Program-made: the position numbers and the translations under genes
NCBI GenBank assembly: GCA_907163345.1
Contig: CAJQUN010000042.1
Coordinates: 5,003,043-5,067,042 of the forward strand
Direction of reading: 5' to 3'
DNA length: 64,000 nucleotides
From: Haberlea rhodopensis
Lineage: Eukaryota; Streptophyta; Magnoliopsida; Lamiales; Gesneriaceae
Part shown: one piece after another, positions 1 through 10,247 of the stretch
Position numbering within the stretch: position 1 is the first letter of the stretch
Layout of the letters: every line of letters begins with the position of its first letter
Notes under the pieces: model-generated
The model's input: the letters and a program-made list of their open reading frames with translations, nothing else
Database searches by the model: none
What the model was told of the DNA's origin: nothing

Positions 1-2610
1 CTGAAATTCCATCCAGGACAGAGGAATCCAAACTTTACGATGTATGTCAGATGGTATCTGTAAAAAGAAATTCCCCAAACCATTTGCACCATACACTACT
101 CTAGGAAATAATTCATACCCTATCTATCGGAGACGTGAAGGTGCTCCAGTACCGATAACCACTAACGGTCAAGTAATGGTTGACAACGGTTGGGTTGTCC
201 CGTATAATCCATGGCTGTTGACAAAGTATGATTGCCATATAAATGTTGAAGTATGTGGGGGAATAAAATGTGTCAAATATATATACAAATATATTCACAA
301 AGGACCTGATAGAGTGGCATTGGAATTACGTAGTGGGAATAACTCCGATGAAATACAACAATACGTAGATGGAAGGTGGATTTGCGCACCCGAGGCACTG
401 TGGAGAATTTATTCCTTTGACCTCAGCAGGATGTATCCTTCGGTATTTAGATTACAAGTACATTTACCAAATCAACAGCCAATTACTTTCAACTCAGTTC
501 AGTGTGTAAGTGATATAATTGCAAACGATGATAACTCAAAGACCATGCTAACAGAATTTTTTTACATGAATCGTGATCCTGCCTTGATAGGAAAGTATTT
601 GTATCGTCAATTCCCACAACACTACCGATGGATAAAAAATCAAAAGAAGTGGTCTCCACGAACAGGAATGAATAAAGTTGTCGGGAGGGTATATGTCGTG
701 TCACCATCAGAAGGTGAAAGATTTTATTTGCGTATCCTTCTAAACCATATCAGAGGACCTACGTCTTTTGAAGAGTTGAAAACCATGAATAACATCATGT
801 GTCCAACATTTAAAGAGGCTGCTGAAAGTCGAGGTTTACTTCAACATGATGATTACGTTCGTCAATGTCTTCAAGAAGCATGTTCCGTAAAAATGCCATC
901 CACATTGCGAAGATTATTTGTATCAATATTGGTATTTTGTCAACCAACACAAGTTCGAGAACTTTGGAATGAATTCAACCCATACATGTCTGAGGATTAT
1001 GGTCGTTCAAATTCATTGAACAATTATTTAATCACAAATAAATTATTGCTTGAATTACGAAGATTGTTGCATCAATATAAAAAGAAACTCGATGAGTTTG
1101 ACTTGCCACCAATAAGTGTAGAGTTTTTGGACGACATGCCACTCCCTAGAATAATTGAGGATGAGCTTTCTATTCCAGTTCTTGAGGAAGATTTGAGATC
1201 TGTTCAATTTTTGAATTCTCAACAAAGGCAGGCATTTGATTCTATCATCCAAAATATTATGTGCAATCGTTCAAAACTTTTTTTCATCGATGGTCCAGGA
1301 GGAACTGGAAAAACTTTCTTATACCGGTCAATATTATCTCATCTAAGAAAAGATGGGAAAATTGTAATTGCGGTGGCAACTTCTGGAATAGCTGCAACAT
1401 TGTTACCAGGTGGGAGAACGGCTCATTCACGTCTCAAAATTCCTCTGAGACCAACAGCAGAAACGCTTTGCAAAATCGAAAAACAGAAAGATCTTGCAGA
1501 ATTAATAAGACGTGCATCCGCTATAGTGTGGGATGAGGCTCCTATGGCTAATCGTTATGCTTTCGAATCTGTCAACAAAAGTTTTCAAGATGTTATGGAA
1601 AATACGTTGCCATTTGGAGGAAAAATTATGATTTTTGGTGGAGACTTTCGCCAAGTTCTACCGGTTGTTAAACGAGGATCGATACGAGAGCAAATTGCTG
1701 CAAGCATTTCGAGATCAACATTTTGGAATTGTGTCAATATCATTCGTCTTCAACAAAATATGAGATCAGCCAATGATATTGAATTCTCGCAATTACTTCT
1801 GCGAATAGGTGATGGCCTGGAACCTATAGTAAATGGTGATTTTATAAAACTACCAGAATCGATGATTATACATTGGGAAAGTGAACAATCAATTTACGAG
1901 TTGATTGATGCAATTTTTCCAAATATGACAGAACATGTAAATGATGCAAATTATATGGTTGACAGAGCTATTATTACCCCAAAAATGTAGATGTGGACAA
2001 AATTAATGAGATCCTCATTTCAATATTTCCCGGGGATGAAATAGAGTACACATCTTGGGATTCTGTAGAAGAAGACAAAAACAACATGTTCCAAGAAGAA
2101 TTTGTAAACTCTCTCAGTCCAAGCGGTTTGCCACCACATAGAATTTTATTGAAAAATGGTTGTCCTATTATGCTATTGAGAAATGTTGCACCCGAACTTG
2201 GTCTATGTAATGGGACGAGGTTAATATGTCGCAATCTAAGAAGAAACTTAATAGATGCAGAGATCATAACTGGACCTCACAAGGGTATAAGATATTTTCT
2301 GCATCGAATGCCTTTGAAAAGTGAAGATGATTCTGGATTGCCATTTGAGTTGACACGCAAACAATTCCCCATAAGACTGAGTTTTGCTCTCACAATAAAC
2401 AAAGCACAGGGGCAAACAATACCAAATGTTGGCATATTTCTACGCAATCATGTCTTTAGCCATGGACAACTCTATGTGGCACTTTCAAGAGGAGTTTCGC
2501 AAAAATGCACAAAAATCTTGGTAAAAGATGGCAAATTAGAACGACGCTATGGTGTTTATACTAAAAATGTTGTTTACAAAGAAGTGTTATTATCAAATAA
2601 TGCACAATAA
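1..2610 (+). pseudogene. Helitron Rep-PIF1 helicase, frameshifted
   Basis: This is the replicase-helicase that nicks, unwinds and transfers single-stranded DNA in Helitron transposition. Only the end of the Rep domain is present: the paired-tyrosine motif KYIYKYIHKG is at residues 78-87 counted from the ATG at 44. Next come PIF1 helicase motifs: Walker A GPGGTGKT (residues 417-424), Walker B with WDEAP (about 496-500), and near the end LTINKAQGQT and VALSRG. Frame 1 from base 1 reads ...HPGQRNPNF and then shifts into the main frame between about 32 and 43. A second frameshift lies at about 1981-1990, where a run of five A's seems to have lost one base, giving a TAG; the frame resumes at 1993. 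Both breaks are visible in the DNA. Family assignment is firm. Confidence 0.9.
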
Positions 2611-2938
2611 AAATGTGAGACATTATGATTTTCTTCATAATAAAACTAAATATGTTTATCACTATTATTACGCTCATGTAATTTATCTTCATGCGCAGCT
2701 CATCAAGATCAACAAAGTGGGCATTTGTTTGTCATTAGACGAAGAGTATGTTTCTTCACATGCTATTTTATTTATATTCCAAATATTATTCATCTTTTAA
2801 TTTTAAAATTATTTTAATTTACTATGTATATTAAATGTTAAGCCTACAAGGATGCAAATATTTTGTCTCGGATGAAAAACTACTGTTGGGATAAATGCTT
2901 ATGACTTTGGTCGAGGGATTTGCATAAAGTTTGCTATG

Positions 2939-3220
2939 CTACACTAATGTTTTTTAATACGTATTGTATATTACCATGTCTTTAATGGTCATGCTATGCC
3001 TTATGTTTTCATGTCTTCCTACTTCGTTAAAAAAATATATGGCTATAATTATATAAATGCACAAATGATGTAACATGGAAATGATTAGAAGATGATATGA
3101 GAAATGTGAATGGGTATTGCAATAATTATGTTTTTTTCCTGGCTGTGATTTGTTGCTTTGTTGATCTTGATCGATATATTAGTTGTCCGCAAAGTTCTTC
3201 CTACGATGTTATTTATTTCT
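2939..3220 (+). repeat. Direct repeat copy 1 in Helitron tail
   Basis: About 280 bp that align with 4076-4358. Shared blocks include CATGTCTTCCT, then TATATAAATGCACAAATGATG followed by TAACAT, then GTTGCTTTGTTGATCTT, and finally TTATTTATTTC. The copy is diverged but collinear. Unlike copy 2, it is not followed by a terminal hairpin. Confidence 0.75.
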
Positions 3221-4075
3221 TTATAAGTTAGTGAACTTTTATTCTTCCTGCTAAGATTGTTTTGCTTTCAGATTGTTCTGTATGTGCTTTAAGTTCTTTG
3301 ACATGCTGGAAGTGGAAGTGTTCTGTCTTTTTATTTTTTTTATAATATTGTGGTTTTGTAGAACTTTTACAGATAGGTTTTATGACATTTCAATCTATCG
3401 AAATTTGCTTTATTATGAAGTACAAACAATTTGAAATGAATTCCAGCCAAAATTAGTTTCTCTTTTGAAACTTCAAAACGAATTAAAATATCGTATTTAT
3501 TTTTTTAGCTCAAGCTCTAAATTTTATTTTGCTAAATCACATTTATTATGTGAATAGATTAATTACTCTTGCTTTGTAATCTGTTTGACTTGGTGTTTTG
3601 TGTTATCGATTTGCATCTCTTTTTCATGTACGAGTTGCATAACCGTATTTTGCTACTAACTTCAAATTCCAGAATGATGATCATCAACTGCTTCAGCAAG
3701 ACAACTGCATATTCTTCTTCAAGTGTGCCTAATATTTTGTCATTTTCTTTAATCAGGGAGGCATTTTTCCTTTATATGATGCAAAAAATATTATAAGATC
3801 TTTTAAAATTTTGTACTCATAGATATATTTATTGATTTCTGTGTTTATTCCTTTAAGCAGTTATAATTGGCTATCGAAGTAGTAATTATATCGATTGTTT
3901 GCTGGGAAGTTAAATACATACTAATACTAATTAATTAATGTATTTATATTCTATAGGCTAAACTTTGCTTTCCACCCCCACAGTCCTAACTTCAAGCACA
4001 TTCAAAAACCGAAGATATGCAAGCGCAAAGTCCTTATAATTGGTTGCAACCTTCAATGAGCTAAAGTTTTCTAGG

Positions 4076-4358
4076 GTAGCCTAATGTTTTTGAATTCTTT
4101 TTGTATATTACATTGTGTGTTGAATGACATACCGTCTCTCATGTTTCATGTCTTCCTGCTTTGTTCAACAATTTTCTGGCTACGATTATATAAATGCACA
4201 AATGATGTAACATTGAATTCATTGGATGATGATCTTAGAAATGTGAAGGGGTATTCTTCTAATATTGTTCTTTTATGGCTGTGTTTTTGTTGCTTTGTTG
4301 ATCTTAATCAGGGAATTAGTTAGCTTCAGATTTTTTCTTACGATATTATTTATTTCGT
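4076..4358 (+). repeat. Direct repeat copy 2, abutting Helitron terminus
   Basis: The partner of 2939-3220, in the same orientation. It ends a few bases before the terminal hairpin, so it is the functional subterminal region and copy 1 looks like an internal duplicate of it. Confidence 0.75.
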
Positions 4359-4362
4359 TTCA

Positions 4363-4392
4363 CACACGCAATGCGTGTGCGTCGTCCGCTAG
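4363..4392 (+). other. Helitron 3' terminus (hairpin + CTAG)
   Basis: CACACGC (4363-4369), loop AAT, GCGTGTG (4373-4379) makes a perfect 7-bp stem. Nine bases later comes CTAG (4389-4392), followed by T at 4393. This is the known Helitron end signature: a hairpin 10-12 nt upstream of CTRR, with insertion between A and T. Confidence 0.9.
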
Positions 4393-4745
4393 TATATATT
4401 ATGGGGTAATGTGCTATGTTTTGCAAATCACATGGATAAAATGCTTAACCACAAGAAAGTAAAATATCTATAATAATACCACATGAGGTAAAACAGTTGA
4501 CTCCCGTATATACTACAGGCTGTTTTAACTTATGGGTCCTTTATATTTTTTACAACGGCTCATCACCTCATGTATTGGAGATTCAAATACCAAGTTTAAT
4601 TTTATTCATATTATAGGGGTAGAAACATTTCAAAATTAATATGATAAAGCAATGAAAGTGTGAGTACATAATCTATATAAAAAATTTGAATTTTGCTCGT
4701 TCAAATAACATAGTGAATTAAAGGACAAAGTCCAATTACAGTTGC
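4393..4745. other. Unassigned spacer
   Basis: AT-rich sequence between the Helitron terminus and the hAT target duplication. I see no gene, repeat or terminal signature here. Confidence 0.5.
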
Positions 4746-4753
4746 CCAAAGAA

Positions 4754-4905
4754 TAGGGGTGTTTAACGGATTGGATCGGTCCGGTCCAATCCAGAACCGG
4801 CCGGTTCCGGATCCGTTAAGCGCGGAACTGGTCCGGTCCGTTAAGGAACCGGATCGGTCCCGGTTCCGGTTCCAACCGGTTCCGGAACGATCCGGTCAGG
4901 TCCGT
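4754..4905. repeat. hAT left end: TIR and subterminal GGTCCGG/CCGGTTCC repeats
   Basis: The 12-bp TIR is followed by clustered copies of GGTCCGG, CCGGTTCCGG and related words. In hAT elements such short subterminal repeats bind transposase; that role is inferred here. The matching cluster at the right end is 7555-7736. Confidence 0.8.
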
Positions 4906-5080
4906 TTTTTTTTTATTTTTCACATTTTTTTAAAAAAAAATTTAGAAAATTTTATTTATTTTTTATTTAATGTCTATTCATCACAAATTCAATACATTTC
5001 TTCTTCATTTCATAATATAGATGCATACAAATAATTGTAAAGAGATGGCAATTAAAAAATCAATAAAAGAATATTGTTGT

Positions 5081-7296
5081 TTAACACTCTTCATAATTGA
5101 TAAGTATTGTTTTTGCGTTCTCTTCTTCTTGCTCGTCATAATGGTTTACGAATTCGTCAACCGCCCCATCTCTTCTATTCTTACATTCTGCTTCAAACCA
5201 ATCTTTAAGTAACGTGAGCATGCATAACGAATCAGCAGAGAGACTACTTCTGTATTCTCCAATAATTCGGCCACATGTTGAGAATGCAGATTCAGAAGCG
5301 ACGCTTGAAGCTTGTACCGCATACACGTCTCTAGCCATTTTGGCTAAGATAGGGAATTGTGTCGCATTTGACTTCCACCATTGTAACACGTCGAAGTTGT
5401 CTTCCGTTACAAATTAATAATTCAGATAAATTTGCAACTCAGTCGACGTGCTAGTAGAATGTCCTTTTTCCTTAAGTTTTTTCCTGCCCAGCATCATAAG
5501 CAAATTGATGCCCCCACCTTTAGTTTGAGCTTGGGGTTGTTCTTCAGCTGGCCTTTGTTGCGATGATTCACTTGCCTGTTGATTATAATACAACTGAAAC
5601 ATATTTTGGAGAGATTGCATTGTAGACGTCTTTTGATCGTCAACAACCTTCCCCAAAAATTTAGCATAATATTCAAAAAAGATCTCAAATGAAGATAAAC
5701 ATTGACTAGGATCTAGCAATGTTGCGATGCAGTGCATGTGTGGATTTGTTCCCAATATTTATAAATTTAGTTTCCATTGCACTAACAAAAGCATGCAAGT
5801 CATAGTCATCTCTAAATTCTATAAACTTATCAAACATATTAACTACTAAAGGAAGAAAATAAACGAAAGTTGGATAAGTAACACCGGAGAAGCGTCCGTC
5901 GCTTCTTTGAAAGTACCTAACAATGATACACAATTTTCAACAAATTCACAATCCTCATTAGTCAAATAAATACTATCATCGCTACCAGGCATTTGATATG
6001 AATTATAAAATGGAGTTAAAATATCTTTATAAGGTAACATAGCATTCAACATATTGTACAACGAATTCCACCTAGTTTCTATTGGTGATGGAAAAAGAAG
6101 ATGCTTTAAACCATTAGATAAACATAATTGTTTCCAATCGCGCTTACACGGCTCATGCTTAACCATTTAGCGCAGTATTTTATTTTGTCAATACATGCTG
6201 AGTGATTGTCCTCATAACCAACTTTATCAGCCAAATTAATCACATGACATGCACATCTAACATGAAAAAAATACCATCAAGCATTGGTTTCAGATTGGTC
6301 TTTAAATCACGCATCGCAGCATTGTTATTCGCTGCATTGTCTAACGTGATCGAAAATACCTTATCCTGAATTCCATAATGTCTACAAGTGTTGAATACAT
6401 ATTTAGCAATTACATAACCAGTATGTGCACATTCTAACTCATCTAAAGACAAAATCCATTTTTGCATACACCAATTATCATCAATCCAATGACAAATGAC
6501 AACAAGATATGAATCTGAATTTACATTTGTCCAAATATCGGTTGTTAAGCTAACCCTACAAGGCAAACTAGAAAGATGTTGAAACAATGTATTTCTATAT
6601 TCAACAAATACGTCCATACAATTTCTTTTTAGTGTGTGCTTGGAAATATGTTTGAACATGGGTTGTATAGACAAAGCAAATTCAATAAAACCAGCATGTT
6701 CAGCTTGTATAAAAGGTAGTTCACATCTAATCACATATCTAACAAGTGACATACGGTTAATTTTAGCAGTTAAAATAAAATTCGTGCCAGTGAGAACATT
6801 AATTTGTGCTTGTGTTGCTTCTCGACCTAATGGTTGTAATGTTGTCTCATCAAAATTATATTTTTTTACTAAAATGTTCCAGTGCCTCCACTGGAACCAC
6901 CAGCTTTATATGAATATTGCATTTTACATAATTTACATATTGCAACAGATTCATTAGTACCTTCTTTTTGAGCGAATTCAAAGTGATCTCATATCTTACT
7001 TCTTTTGGCACGAGTCGGTTGTCTACTCGCTGCTGTAGTGGCTCCGGATGACTCCACTTGTTGTCTCTCTTGGGCTTGGGCAGCAGGAGGTTCGATAGGT
7101 TGTTCGGGTTGTTGCGGTTCGACATTCATAGAGGAACCACCAACATTGAGGTCAGCAAAAAAATCATAACTTTCATTTAACTTAGGATTGGTACAGGCAA
7201 ATTCATTGCCGAAGATGAACTCAGTGATAAACGACCCGGGACGAGACCCCGACTACGACCCCAGCTACGACCAGCGCCGCTGCTAGATGATGCCAT
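5081..7296 (-). pseudogene. hAT transposase, decayed
   Basis: Reads right to left from an ATG at 7296, chosen by matching the second copy (MASSSSGAG... versus MASLSSSAAG...). Order: a Ser/Gly/Arg and Pro/Gln-rich N-terminus; a BED-type zinc-finger segment (about 6880-7010) with ICKLCKMQYSY; the RNase H-like core with TTDIWTN and SYLVVICHWID (6240-6752); a segment with TRWNSLYNML (5846-6166); then the C-terminal hAT dimerisation domain with SSVASESAFSTCGRI and LLKDWF (5081-5389). At least five frame breaks or stops separate these blocks, so no active protein is expected. Known hAT transposases cut and paste DNA as dimers in the nucleus. Confidence 0.88.
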
Positions 7297-7445
7297 TATT
7301 ATATATAAATTGTAGATAGCACAATTGAGAGGAAATATGAGATTGAAGTATAGAATCGTGAGAAGAATGAATTGTGAGAAGAATGAATTGTGAGGAAAAG
7401 AATGAAAAAATTCACATATTTATAGATTTCAAAAAAAAAAATGAA

Positions 7446-7515
7446 CGTTGGCAACGGCTAAGAGCTTGCCCAACGTTCAGCATGGCAATGGCTTTATAGT
7501 CGTTGCCATGCTGAA
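7446..7515. repeat. Double hairpin upstream of hAT transposase
   Basis: Two adjacent inverted repeats lie between the transposase start and the right end. The first pairs ACGTTGG-CAA (7444-7454 region) with TTGCCCAACGTT (ending 7477). The second is TTCAGCATGGCAA (7476-7488) with TTGCCATGCTGAA (7503-7515), a 13-bp perfect stem. Copy 2 has a related hairpin at 27656-27679. Confidence 0.75.
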
Positions 7516-7554
7516 TAAAAAATAAATTTTTTTATTATTATTATTTTTAAAATC

Positions 7555-7736
7555 TAACCGGTTCCGATTTCGGAACGGTGGTACTACCGGTTTGGATTAA
7601 AGGAACCGCCTCGGACCGGTTTGATGCCGGTTCTGGTCCACCCCGGAACCGGTTAGTCCGGTTCCGATTTTGGACCGAACTAATCGGTCCGGTTTATAAC
7701 TGGGATCGGATCGATCCGGTCCGATAAACACCCCTA
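7555..7736. repeat. hAT right end: TIR and subterminal CCGGTTCC repeats
   Basis: Mirror of the left end: several CCGGTTCCGATTT, GGACCGG and GGTCCGG words, ending in TAAACACCCCTA. Confidence 0.8.
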
Positions 7737-7974
7737 CCAAAGAACTTGGTACTTTATGCAAAATCATTTGTGTTGGGATCACGTTCTTTACTTTTTATTC
7801 AAGCATTAACTATTCTCATGTATTTGTTTTATTATTTTACCATAGGTGTCAGGTGTGGCATCAGTCAAACTGAAAAATTCCATTTTTATATGAAGGTTCA
7901 AATAACTGAAGAACTAACTAATTTAATTTATTATATATTTAAGAACATTACAATTTGTGTATTTTTAGGCAGCC

Positions 7975-9036
7975 TGTTGGGAACATATTTTTAAATTTTG
8001 ATGATAATAAACATCTACCGATTGAAGTTATATTGCATCAAAAAAGTCTACTAACAAGAAGATGCTGACCGACCCTACAAAGTCTAACGGATGCCAAGAG
8101 TAGAAGTCTACCAGATGCAAATAGTTGAAGTCTACCGGAACTGGATCAGGAGTAATAGCAGTCCATTGATAAGTCAGCTTGTGAGTTATCTGAAAGAGAC
8201 CAGTAGACGATTTAGAAGACCTTAGTCCATCAGACTAAGTCGCCAAGAAGAAAATAGTAGACATAATAGAACAAAAGGATAAAGAGCCTGAATAATGTTA
8301 TTATGACAATAGCACAAATAGGGCCGCACTACAATATCAGCGCCACCAATCTTATCAGAATAAACTAGCCGTTGAGAACGGATTTTGGAAAGAGGGCAAA
8401 AAGAATTTAGACGTAAATCAGGAAGCTGATTTCAAACGATTCTTTCCATTTGAAGAGTAGTTGTCGTTAGACTTTTGAGTCTATAAATATGTCAACAAAC
8501 AAATTGAAGAAAGTTCTCTCTGAATCGTTGAATCTTCTACATACGCAAAACAAAAGTCTTTACAAACATTCACTGAAATATTCTGAATTTTTGCAGAGCA
8601 GCATATAAGCTTTCAAAGTGATTTTGAAGAACTAAATATTCAAGTTTGCTGCTCAAGAAGACTTGCATATAAACAGTGCTTTGATCACTTTAAGAGTGTT
8701 GAGAAAATTATTGTATTATTCAGACGTGGTTATGAAATCGATTGTAATCGTTTTGATTATGTCTGGCTAGGAGTTTAAGAAATCTGTGTGGGTGTCTAAG
8801 TAGGTTGTATACTGAAAATATAAACAAACGTCTCTAGTGTAACCTTCCTGCAAAGTAAGAAAGGGAGACATAGAAGCGTCTGTGCTTCGAACTTCCAGAA
8901 ACAATCATTGTGTTATTACATTTCTGTCATTTACTGTAAGGCCTCTCTACCTTAACAGTGTAATAAAATATAAATATGGCTAACATGCATAAAAGACAGT
9001 TTATGGTTCCGGTTGCAGCCTTGAGCTATTAGGATT
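7975..9036 (+). repeat. SIRE/Maximus-type Copia LTR, interrupted
   Basis: Starts TGTTGGGAACATATTTTTAA with TTTTGATGATAATAAAC, a start typical of SIRE/Maximus Copia LTRs. It carries a TATA box (TATAAATAT, about 8482) and shares CCTTCC...GGGAGAC.TAGAAG and CTTCGAACTTCCAGAAACA with the LTR at 9037-10198. No CA end is visible before the next LTR starts, so it appears cut by that insertion. The right boundary of recognisable LTR sequence is uncertain (about 8960-9036). Confidence 0.6.
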
Positions 9037-10198
9037 GTTAGTTCCGGACCTTATCGATGAGATTTTAAAGATGACAAAACATTTCAGACCGGATCGATAG
9101 AAATCAGATTGACCAGATCGATCGGACAAAACAGAGCAAGATGACAAAAAATTTCAGACCGGATCGATGGAAATCAGGCATACCAGATCGATCGCGCAAA
9201 ACAGAGCAAGCTGATAAAGAATATCACATATCAGACCGGATCGATGGATTCCCAGACTGACTAGATCGATACTTCAGATCGATCTCAACCTTTATCAGAT
9301 CAGAGCAGTCAAAGATACATAAAGGATGGCTTCTCAGTCCGAAACCATTAACGTTATTTATTGTAGCATTTAATGCTGTAATTAATGCTACAAAGGATCA
9401 AAAATTGAAGATTGCCATTAAAGGTAGAAGACAAAGAAGAGCTTACCTGACAGTCGCCGAAAGCATACACCAGAACGGCAAGTGTCCTGAAGAAAGAAGA
9501 CTGTAGCTTTCTCAGAGTTTAAAAAGAGTCAAAGTTGCACATTTAAGGGAAACAATGCCGTTGCTACCCTCAAACTATAAAAGGATGCAACAAAGGAAGA
9601 CATAGACTCTTGATTCGAACTCACGCTGATCAATTGAAAAACACACAAGAAAGCAACTGCACACGCTACAAAGTTCAGAAGCTCTCGAGCTGAAGTTATT
9701 TATTTAAGCGCGATTACTTTGTAACATTTGATCATTGTAGGATCACTGTGCGCATTGTGTATTGAAAAATAGAAGTGAGCAACTTATTGTAACTGTCAGA
9801 CATAGTGTGTCTGAGCAGGTTGAGTGACTAGGAGTTTCAGACTGGTAGTGAGGTAATCCAGCCTGAATCGGGTTTGTACAACAGGATTGTATAATCAAAG
9901 TCTTCTAGTATAAACCTTCCTTAATGGAAGAAGGGGAGACGTAGAAGGATTACACCACCTTCGAACTTCCAGAAACATATCCTGTGTTTTATCCTTCTGC
10001 ACTTAGCCATCGAGCCGTTCTTACTTTTACAAGAGCAGACCGTTTCCGCACTTACCTTTTTAGTGGTCTGTTCTGTTCAAAGAGTTGATTAAGTAACAGA
10101 TTTCTTTCACTAATCCGAAAGAATTCACAAGGGATAAATTTTATAAGGAGTGTTCATTCACCCCCCCCCCCTCTAAACACTCCGGACCGATCCTAACA
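9037..10198 (+). repeat. 5' LTR of SIRE/Maximus-type Copia element
   Basis: Begins TGTTAGTTCCGGACC and ends GGACCGATCCTAACA, forming an imperfect inverted terminus with TG...CA ends. A TATA box (ACTATAAAAGG, about 9575) sits mid-LTR. The end carries a run of C (about 10161-10172), as often seen in this lineage. The first 250 bp hold paired ATCGAT motifs. It is followed at two bases by a tRNA-Met primer site. Confidence 0.85.
9093..9284. repeat. ATCGAT pair array in Copia LTR
   Basis: ATCGAT at about 9093/9117, 9163/9187 and 9240/9264, plus one near 9279: three pairs 24 bp apart with 70-77 bp between pairs. Surrounding text also repeats (TTTCAGACCGGATCGAT; CAAAACAGAGCAAG), so the unit is a tandem repeat of about 70 bp. 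Confidence 0.88.
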
Positions 10199-10200
10199 AG

Positions 10201-10212
10201 TGGTATCAGAGC
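10201..10212 (+). other. Primer binding site (initiator tRNA-Met)
   Basis: TGGTATCAGAGC is complementary to the 3' end of plant initiator tRNA-Met and lies two bases after the LTR end. It is standard for Copia elements. Confidence 0.9.
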
Positions 10213-10247
10213 AGGTCATCTTAATCAGCACAAAGACTACTAAGCTG

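Larger units (their letters stand above)
2611..4362 (+). other. Helitron 3' noncoding region with internal duplication
   Basis: AT-rich sequence between the helicase stop and the terminal hairpin. No coding similarity was recognised. Its main structure is a diverged direct duplication, listed separately. Short open frames here show no family features. Confidence 0.6.
1..4392 (+). mobile_element. Helitron, 3' part (5' end outside window)
   Basis: A rolling-circle Helitron enters from the left edge. It contains the end of a Rep domain, a PIF1-type helicase, about 1.75 kb of noncoding sequence and a canonical 3' terminus (short hairpin, then CTAG followed by T). The protein motifs and the terminus are seen directly; that they belong to one element is inferred from their order and spacing. 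The coding region has at least two frameshifts, so this copy looks dead. Confidence 0.88.
4754..7736 (-). mobile_element. hAT element, copy 1 (complete ends)
   Basis: A 2983-bp element. The left end reads TAGGGGTGTTTA and the right end is its complement TAAACACCCCTA. It is flanked by a perfect 8-bp direct repeat CCAAAGAA at 4746-4753 and 7737-7744, the hAT target-site duplication length. The transposase remnant is on the minus strand. Both ends are full of GGACCGG / CCGGTTCC repeats. A homologous copy lies at 27478-30330. Confidence 0.95.

Noticed and set aside
4759..5034. 91-residue frame rich in RSGP/RFRFQPVP
   Set aside because: A translation of the hAT subterminal GGTCCGG/CCGGTTCC repeats.
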